Assembly (NCBI GenBank): GCA_964515945.1
Contig: CAZEWY010000108.1
Coordinates: forward strand, 1-11,488
Direction: 5' to 3'
DNA from: CAYQQJ01 sp964515945
GTDB lineage: Bacteria > Pseudomonadota > Gammaproteobacteria > Pseudomonadales > Cellvibrionaceae
DNA: 11,488 nucleotides
Shown: in pieces, positions 6,852 to 11,488 of the stretch
Layout: every line of letters begins with the position of its first letter
Position numbering within the stretch: position 1 is the stretch's first letter
The notes under the pieces: generated by a model
Database searches by the model: none
What the model was told of the DNA's origin: nothing
Seen by the model: the letters and a program-made list of their open reading frames with translations, nothing else
Made by a program: the position numbers and the translations under genes

Positions 6852-6880
6852 ATTATAGTTTCTCCAGCCTAAGGGTTCAA
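6852..6880 (-). promoter_or_regulatory. Sigma70-type promoter of the atp operon
   Basis: On the minus strand TTGAAC (6875-6880, four of six consensus bases) is followed after exactly 17 nt by a perfect TATAAT (6852-6857). It faces atpI and lies in the only long spacer of the window. The predicted transcription start is near 6845. Position, spacing and a perfect -10 make this the best promoter candidate for atpIBEFHAGD. Confidence 0.8.
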
Positions 6881-6900
6881 CTGCTATCGGAGATATGAAG

Positions 6901-6920
6901 CGATAATTATTGGTTTATCG
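6901..6920. repeat. Inverted repeat upstream of the atp promoter
   Basis: CGATAA at 6901-6906 and TTATCG at 6915-6920 are perfect 6-bp arms around 8 nt. A further TATCG lies at 6885-6889. The region is AT-rich and starts about 20 bp upstream of the -35 box. It could be an operator or an UP-like element; no known regulator site is recognised. Confidence 0.35.
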
Positions 6921-6957
6921 TCAAATTGGCGGAAGTCGGGATTAATTTCCGGCTTTT

Positions 6958-6985
6958 AGCGGCGATTTCGAAAAAAATCGCCACT
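6958..6985 (-). other. Strong hairpin between parB and the atp promoter
   Basis: The minus strand reads AGTGGCGATTT, TTTTCG, AAATCGCCGCT: an 11-bp stem with one T-G wobble, about 15 nt after the parB stop codon. It is the obvious place for the mnmG-rsmG-parAB transcript to end, but no U run follows on the minus strand (AAAAGCC follows) or on the plus strand. It could be an mRNA 3'-end stabiliser or work with Rho. Confidence 0.5.
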
Positions 6986-7000
6986 GTGGAAGTACCAGGC

Positions 7001-7924
7001 TCAGGACTGGAAGCGGAGATGTCCGAGAATGCCGTCCAGTTCATCCAGGTTGTTGTATTTGAGGACCAGCTTGCCCTTGCCTTTGGCTGAATGCTGGATG
7101 GAAACGGGGACGCCAACGTGCTCCGCCAGGCTCTCTTCCAGTTTTTGAATATCGGCGCTGGCGTGAGTGGCTGTTTCGCCCGGCTTTTCCTGCAGGGCAT
7201 GGCGCGCGAGGGCTTCCGCCTGACGGACGGACAGGCCCTTGGCGACGATCTGGCGGGCCACCTGAGCCTGAATGTCATCCGGCAAAGTCAGCAGACAACG
7301 GGCGTGGCCCATTTCCAGATCTCCGTGTTCCAGCAGAGTGCGCACCTCTTCGCCGAGATTGAGCAGACGCAAAGTATTGGTGACCGCCGCCCGGGACTTG
7401 CCCACGGCAGTGGCCACTTCCTGATGGGTCAGCTCAAATTCATCCTGGAGGCGCTTGAGAGCGAAGGCTTCTTCGATGGGGTTGAGATCTTCCCGTTGCA
7501 GGTTTTCGATCAGCGCCATGGCAATGGCGGCTTCATCCGAGACTTCGCGGATGATTGCGGGAATCCTGTCCAGCCCCGCCAGCTGGCTGGCGCGCCAGCG
7601 ACGTTCACCGGCAATGATTTCGTAGCGTTTGCCGCCCGGTGACTCGGCGATCGGGCGCACCACAATCGGCTGCATAACGCCCTGGGATTTTATGGAATCC
7701 GCCAGTTCCTGGAGCGCATCCTGATGCATATCCCGACGCGGCTGATACTTGCCGCGCTGCATGTACTCAATGGGGAGATCCGCCAGTTTACCGTCCTGGG
7801 AGGCCGTGGCCGAATCGCCCGTGTAACCATCCGACGCGGAGCGAATGGCATCTGCCGGACTGGTCGCCTGTCCACTCAGAAGCGCATCCAGACCACGCCC
7901 CAGACCTTTTCGTTTTGATGCCAT
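7001..7924 (-). CDS. parB: Chromosome partitioning protein ParB
   Basis: DNA-binding CTPase that loads at parS sites near the origin, spreads as a sliding clamp and directs origin segregation with ParA. It has 307 residues. The N-terminus KRKGLGRGLDALL (4-16) carries the basic peptide with Arg10 that stimulates ParA ATPase. The CTP-binding domain shows QPRR (61-64), GERRWRA (106-112) and ENLQREDLNP (140-149). A helix-turn-helix follows at about 164-186 (LTHQEVATAVGKSRAAVTN). The C-terminal dimerisation domain ends in LDGILGHLRF. ATG at 7922-7924 has GAGG 13 nt upstream, longer than ideal. It lies 69 nt after parA, within the mnmG-rsmG-parA block and before the atp promoter. No complete parS was found in the window. 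Confidence 0.97.
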   Translation of the reverse strand: MASKRKGLGRGLDALLSGQATSPADAIRSASDGYTGDSATASQDGKLADLPIEYMQRGKYQPRRDMHQDALQELADSIKSQGVMQPIVVRPIAESPGGKRYEIIAGERRWRASQLAGLDRIPAIIREVSDEAAIAMALIENLQREDLNPIEEAFALKRLQDEFELTHQEVATAVGKSRAAVTNTLRLLNLGEEVRTLLEHGDLEMGHARCLLTLPDDIQAQVARQIVAKGLSVRQAEALARHALQEKPGETATHASADIQKLEESLAEHVGVPVSIQHSAKGKGKLVLKYNNLDELDGILGHLRFQS

Positions 7925-7953
7925 TGTCTTGTGTAAACCTCAGTTGTACTTTT

Positions 7954-7998
7954 TGTCGCGAATCAGGGTGTCGCCATCAGGGGTGGCCGCGAATCAGC
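7954..7998. repeat. Three imperfect 15-16-bp tandem units across the parA stop
   Basis: The plus-strand units are TGTCGCGAATCAGGG (7954-7968), TGTCGCCATCAGGGG (7969-7983) and TGGCCGCGAATCAGC (7984-7998). The outer two share the exact 10-mer CGCGAATCAG; the middle one keeps TGTCGC and ATCAGGG. The parA stop codon (7994-7996) lies in the third unit. This looks like tandem duplication of the 3' end of parA into the parA-parB spacer. Confidence 0.6.
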
Positions 7999-8791
7999 TG
8001 CCGGTCGGGGCAGCGGAACTGGCTTCGTTGCGACGTATGATTTCACCAGCCAGCGCCAGGTAGGAGAGCGCGCCCTTGGACTGGCGGTCATAGCTGATCA
8101 CGGGCTTGCCAAAACTGGGCGCTTCCGCCAGGCGAACGTTGCGGGGGACGCAGGTACGGTAGACTTTGTCACCAAAGTGGTGAAAAAGCTGTGCCGATAC
8201 GTCGCCCGTGAGGCTGTTGCGCGGGTCGTACATGGTGCGCAGTATGCCCTCGATATGCAGATTGGGGTTAACCCTCTGCTGAATCGTGTTGATGGTATTG
8301 ACCAGCGCCGACAGGCCTTCGAGAGCGTAATATTCACATTGCATGGGAATGATGACGCTGTCGCAGGCGGCCAGGGCATTCACCGTCAGCATGTTCAACG
8401 ACGGCGGGCAATCCACCAGTATGTAATCGAATCGCTCGCGGGCACCTTGCAGCGCCATGGCCAGCCGACGTTCGCGATTGTCGATATTGAGCATTTCCAC
8501 TTCCGCGGCGGTCAAGTCGCCATTGGCGGGGAGCACCATATATTTGCCTTCCTCGGATTCGACCAGGGCCTGGTCGAAACGGGTCAGACCCACCAGCACG
8601 TCATAAACAGACTGGTCACAACCGTTCTTGTCGATGCCACTGCCCATGGTGGCGTTGCCCTGGGGGTCCAGGTCCACCAGCAGAACCTTCTTTTTGGTGG
8701 CCGCCAGGGACGCCGCCAAATTGACGCTCGTTGTGGTTTTACCCACACCGCCCTTCTGGTTCGCAACTGCGTAAAATTTTCCCACGGACAT
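7994..8791 (-). CDS. parA: Chromosome partitioning ATPase ParA (Soj)
   Basis: Deviant-Walker ATPase that binds the nucleoid as an ATP dimer and moves ParB-parS complexes. It has 265 residues and is of the small chromosomal type, without the N-terminal DNA-binding domain of plasmid P1-type ParA. Motifs are the deviant Walker A KGGVGKTT (13-20) with the signature Lys13, Walker A' LLVDLDPQGN (37-46, Asp40), Walker B ILVDCPP (124-130, Asp127) and VPRNVRLAEAPSFGKP (215-230), typical of chromosomal ParA. ATG at 8789-8791 gives the standard MSVGKFYAVANQKGG start. The ribosome site is poor (TTAAGG very close to ATG), which suggests coupling to rsmG, 39 nt upstream. The orthologous pair with parB supports a chromosomal role. 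Confidence 0.97.
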   Translation of the reverse strand: MSVGKFYAVANQKGGVGKTTTSVNLAASLAATKKKVLLVDLDPQGNATMGSGIDKNGCDQSVYDVLVGLTRFDQALVESEEGKYMVLPANGDLTAAEVEMLNIDNRERRLAMALQGARERFDYILVDCPPSLNMLTVNALAACDSVIIPMQCEYYALEGLSALVNTINTIQQRVNPNLHIEGILRTMYDPRNSLTGDVSAQLFHHFGDKVYRTCVPRNVRLAEAPSFGKPVISYDRQSKGALSYLALAGEIIRRNEASSAAPTGS

Positions 8792-8811
8792 GCCTTAAGT
8801 TATTGAATCTA

Positions 8812-8837
8812 TAGTCTTTATTGCTAGTCTTTACAGC
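8812..8837. repeat. Two imperfect 13-bp tandem units across the rsmG stop
   Basis: TAGTCTTTATTGC (8812-8824) and TAGTCTTTACAGC (8825-8837) match at 11 of 13 positions, including an exact 9-mer. The rsmG stop codon is at 8831-8833, inside the second unit. The unit length is not a multiple of three, so the copy lies in the rsmG-parA spacer and does not extend the protein. Confidence 0.5.
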
Positions 8838-9502
8838 CCTTCACGGGAGCGCATCACCAACAGCCAGCGCTCGCCTTCAAGGCCGGGAACCACAAGCTGA
8901 TGAGAACCGACGACGATATAGTGTTTTTCCACTTCCCTCAACTCGCTTTCAGGGAAAATGCCTTTCATGGCAAAAAATTTACCGTTGGGCTTAAGTAAGT
9001 GCTTACACCCTTCGGTCATATCGAGCAGGGATGCATAAGCGCGGCTGATAACGCCGTCGAAAGCCTGCTCTGGCTGCCAGGATTCCACGCGACTGTGGAT
9101 GATGGTGACATTGTCCAGCATCAGTTCCTGCTTGACCTGAAACAGAAACCGGGTCTTCTTGCCGTTGCTGTCCAACAGGGTGAATTGCCGCTCGGGAAAT
9201 GTGATGGCCAACGGGATGCCCGGCATGCCGCCGCCAGTACCCACGTCGATGATGCGCTCGCCGCTCAAATGGGAGGCCACGCTGAGGCTGTCCAGAATAT
9301 GCCGGGGCACCATCTGCCGGGGATCGCGCACGGCTGTCAGATTGTAGGCCTTGTTCCACTTGTGCAGCAGGTTCACGAAAGTCGCCAGGCGCTGGTACTG
9401 ATAATCCGTGAAAGCCAGATCCAACGCCCGGCAGCCGCTTTCGAGTGGCGCCAGCAGATCGGTTACCGGAACTTCTGCCAGACCTTTGGCCGTTGGTGAC
9501 AT
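8831..9502 (-). CDS. rsmG: 16S rRNA (guanine527-N7)-methyltransferase RsmG (GidB)
   Basis: SAM-dependent enzyme that methylates N7 of G527 in 16S rRNA; loss gives low-level streptomycin resistance in several bacteria. It has 223 residues, against 207 in E. coli, the difference being an N-terminal extension of about 16 residues. Signature stretches are LHKWNKAYNLTAVRDP (46-61), the SAM-binding motif IDVGTGGGMPGIPLAI (85-100), TLLDSNGKK (108-116) and SRAYASL (153-159). ATG at 9500-9502 has no clear Shine-Dalgarno, but no other ATG, GTG or TTG occurs before about residue 27. It starts 24 nt after mnmG, the usual gidA-gidB pairing, so translational coupling is likely. Confidence 0.97.
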   Translation of the reverse strand: MSPTAKGLAEVPVTDLLAPLESGCRALDLAFTDYQYQRLATFVNLLHKWNKAYNLTAVRDPRQMVPRHILDSLSVASHLSGERIIDVGTGGGMPGIPLAITFPERQFTLLDSNGKKTRFLFQVKQELMLDNVTIIHSRVESWQPEQAFDGVISRAYASLLDMTEGCKHLLKPNGKFFAMKGIFPESELREVEKHYIVVGSHQLVVPGLEGERWLLVMRSREGL

Positions 9503-9526
9503 AACTTAGTACCGTGTAAGCGCTTG

Positions 9527-11422
9527 CTAACTGGCCGCAGCCGCGTTTCTTTGCAGCAGCCCCTGTTTTTTCAGAGTGATCATCAGCAGTGACACCGCGG
9601 CGGGCGTAACCCCGGGTATGCGGGAGGCCCGGGCCAGGGTATCCGGCCGCGCCTCGGACAGCTTTTGTTTCACTTCATTGGACAGACCATCGACGGCGTG
9701 GAAATCAAAATCGGCCGGAATGGGTGTATTTTCGTTCCTGCGCAGTTTGTCGATATCGCCCTGTTGCCGGGTGATATAACCGGCATATTTGGCCGCAATT
9801 TCCACTTGCTCGGCCACCTGAGGGTCGTCCACGCCTTCACCCTTGAGTGTTGCGACGTCCTCGTAATGGAGCTCCGGGCGCTTGAGCAAGTCCATCAGCG
9901 AGTATTCCCGGGCGAGGGGCACCTGGATCCGGTCAGTGATTTTAGTGGCTTCCGCCGACCCCGGCTGAATCCAGGTCGTCTTCATCCGCTGCTGCTCACG
10001 CTCAATGGCATCGCGCTTTTCGCAGAAGGCCCGCCAGCGCTGGTCGTCCACCAGCCCTAATTCCCGGCCCTTTTCGGTCAGGCGCATGTCGGCGTTGTCC
10101 TCGCGCAGCAGCAGGCGGTATTCGGCGCGGCTGGTAAACATGCGGTAGGGCTCACGGGTTCCCATGGTAATCAGGTCGTCCGCCAGCACACCGATGTAGG
10201 CCTGATCGCGTTCGGGACACCAGGGCTCTTTGCCCTGAACGCGCAAGGCGGCATTCAAACCAGCCAGCAGCCCCTGGGCACCGGCCTCTTCATAACCAGT
10301 AGTGCCGTTGATCTGCCCGGCAAAGAACAAGCCGTTGATGGCTTTGGTCTCGAAGCTGTACTGCAGGTCCTGCGGGTTGAAATAATCGTACTCAATGGCA
10401 TAGCCGGGGCGGGTGATGTGTGCGTTTTCAAAGCCCTTGATGGATTGCACCAGTGCCAGCTGCACATCGAAGGGCAGGCTGGTCGAAATGCCGTTGGGAT
10501 AGAGCTCGTGGGTGTTCAGTCCTTCCGGTTCGATAAAAATCTGATGGCTGTCCTTGTCGGCAAAGCGGTTGATCTTGTCTTCAATCGACGGGCAATAGCG
10601 CGGTCCCACACCCTCAATTACACCGGTAAACATGGGAGAGCGGTCAAAGCCCCCGCGAATGATGTCGTGGGTGCGCAAATTGGTATGGGTAATCCAGCAG
10701 CAGGTCTGCCGCGGATGATCTTCCCGTTTTCCCAGAAAGGACATGACCGGCAGGGGCTGATCCCCCCATTGCTCCTCCAGCTCACTGAAATCCACGGAGC
10801 GCGCATCGATGCGCGGCGGTGTACCGGTTTTCAGCCGGTCCACGCGCAGGGGCAGTTCGCGCAGCCGGTCGGCCAGGGCAATTGCGGGTGCGTCGCCAGC
10901 GCGGCCGCCGGAGTGATTGTCCAGACCAATATGAATTTTGCCGCCGAGGAAGGTGCCGGCGGTCAGGACCACCGAGGGCGCGTGAAACCTGAGCCCCATC
11001 TGGGTGACAACGCCGCGCACTGTGTCGCCTTCGACTATGAGATCGTCAACCGCCTGCTGGAAGATAGACAGATTGGGCTGATTTTCCAGAATCTCGCGAA
11101 TTGCCGCCTTGTACAGAACCCGGTCGGCCTGTGCCCGGGTCGCCCGCACTGCGGGGCCCTTGCGGTTGTTGAGGACGCGGAACTGTATGCCGCCGCGATC
11201 CGTGGCCCGAGCCATGGCGCCGCCGAGAGCATCAATTTCCTTAACCAAATGGCTCTTGCCAATGCCGCCAATTGCCGGGTTGCAGCTCATCTGGCCCAGG
11301 GTTTCGATGTTGTGGGTCAGCAGGAGGGTGTTGCAGCCCATGCGCGCCGCCGCCAGACAGGCCTCAGTGCCGGCGTGGCCTCCGCCAATCACTATGACGT
11401 CAAATTGCTTGGGGTGGATCAT
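9527..11422 (-). CDS. mnmG: tRNA uridine-5-carboxymethylaminomethyl synthesis enzyme MnmG (GidA)
   Basis: FAD-dependent partner of MnmE that installs the carboxymethylaminomethyl or aminomethyl group on U34 of certain tRNAs, using methylene-tetrahydrofolate. It has 631 residues, against 629 in E. coli. The FAD-binding motif VIGGGHAGTEA is at 11-21. Catalytic cysteines match E. coli numbering: Cys47 in QMSCNPAIGG and Cys277 in GPRYCPSIEDK. The second family signature AGQINGTTGYEEAGAQGLLAG is at 368-388. The C-terminal helical domain, which binds MnmE and tRNA, ends in LKKQGLLQRN. The ATG at 11420-11422 has a modest GCAGGT site 10-15 nt upstream. It heads the mnmG-rsmG-parA-parB block. The mnmE gene is not in the window and would be expected upstream, as in Pseudomonas. 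Confidence 0.99.
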   Translation of the reverse strand: MIHPKQFDVIVIGGGHAGTEACLAAARMGCNTLLLTHNIETLGQMSCNPAIGGIGKSHLVKEIDALGGAMARATDRGGIQFRVLNNRKGPAVRATRAQADRVLYKAAIREILENQPNLSIFQQAVDDLIVEGDTVRGVVTQMGLRFHAPSVVLTAGTFLGGKIHIGLDNHSGGRAGDAPAIALADRLRELPLRVDRLKTGTPPRIDARSVDFSELEEQWGDQPLPVMSFLGKREDHPRQTCCWITHTNLRTHDIIRGGFDRSPMFTGVIEGVGPRYCPSIEDKINRFADKDSHQIFIEPEGLNTHELYPNGISTSLPFDVQLALVQSIKGFENAHITRPGYAIEYDYFNPQDLQYSFETKAINGLFFAGQINGTTGYEEAGAQGLLAGLNAALRVQGKEPWCPERDQAYIGVLADDLITMGTREPYRMFTSRAEYRLLLREDNADMRLTEKGRELGLVDDQRWRAFCEKRDAIEREQQRMKTTWIQPGSAEATKITDRIQVPLAREYSLMDLLKRPELHYEDVATLKGEGVDDPQVAEQVEIAAKYAGYITRQQGDIDKLRRNENTPIPADFDFHAVDGLSNEVKQKLSEARPDTLARASRIPGVTPAAVSLLMITLKKQGLLQRNAAAAS

Positions 11423-11462
11423 GGCAATGTAACCTGCGGGGCTTGAGCTGAAAAGGGTGAGT

Positions 11463-11468
11463 ATTATA
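11463..11468 (-). promoter_or_regulatory. Candidate -10 box upstream of mnmG
   Basis: The minus strand has a perfect TATAAT 40 nt upstream of the mnmG start. With a 17-bp spacer the -35 box would be at 11486-11491, half of which lies outside the window, so the promoter cannot be fully judged. It would give an mRNA leader of about 30-35 nt. Confidence 0.45.
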
Positions 11469-11488
11469 GGGAGAATATCGGCGGTGTA

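Noticed and set aside
8792..8830. Possible parA promoter with TATAGA as -10
   Set aside because: No acceptable -35 at 16-18 bp. The AT-rich stretch is explained by the 13-bp duplication, and the short spacer suggests cotranscription with rsmG.
9352..9359. TGTTCCAC half of a parS site in rsmG
   Set aside because: Half-site only. It encodes the conserved KWNKAYN stretch of RsmG.
9666..9673. TGTTTCAC half of a parS site in mnmG
   Set aside because: Only one half-site is present; the other half (TTCATTGG) does not match, and it lies within conserved coding sequence.
10418..11446. 342-codon open frame on the plus strand opposite mnmG
   Set aside because: It is fully antisense to a clearly conserved gene, has no recognisable domain, and such frames are common opposite GC-biased genes.
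1..11488. A novel defence, mobile or biosynthetic system
   Set aside because: Every long spacer and gene is accounted for by housekeeping functions in a known gene order. No transposase, integrase, phage gene, CRISPR repeat or unknown multigene cluster is visible.

Overview
All real genes in this window lie on the minus strand and read from right to left. They form two adjacent blocks typical of the origin-proximal region of a gammaproteobacterial chromosome. The upstream block (right side, 7001-11422) is mnmG-rsmG-parA-parB: a tRNA-modification enzyme, a 16S rRNA methyltransferase and the chromosomal partition ATPase and CTPase. The downstream block (1-6585) is the F1Fo ATP synthase operon atpI-B-E-F-H-A-G-D. 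atpD is cut by the left window edge about 25 codons before its expected end, and atpC would be expected just outside.

Placing parAB between rsmG and atpI is the Pseudomonas-type order; E. coli has no parAB there. The proteins are close in length and motif to Pseudomonas and E. coli homologues. I infer a gammaproteobacterium of the Pseudomonas/Cellvibrio/marine type with moderate GC. I cannot name the genus. By analogy with Pseudomonas, oriC, dnaA, rpmH-rnpA-yidC and mnmE should lie to the right of the window.

The only long non-coding stretch is 6586-7000, between parB and atpI. It holds a strong hairpin after parB (6958-6985), a small inverted repeat (6901-6920), a convincing sigma70-type promoter for the atp operon (TTGAAC, 17 bp, TATAAT, 6852-6880) and a roughly 260-nt leader with several hairpins, one followed by a short U run. 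A second TATAAT at 11463-11468 probably belongs to the mnmG promoter.

Functionally the window is housekeeping. AtpI assists c-ring assembly, AtpB/E/F build Fo, AtpH/A/G/D build the stalk and F1, ParA/ParB segregate the origin, MnmG modifies wobble U34 of some tRNAs, and RsmG methylates 16S rRNA. I found no mobile element, CRISPR array, phage gene, tRNA, rRNA or novel multigene system. The least expected signal is a set of short imperfect tandem repeats (13-18 bp units) at gene junctions. Three of them contain the stop codon of the upstream gene (atpH, parA, rsmG), and a fourth lies just before atpI.
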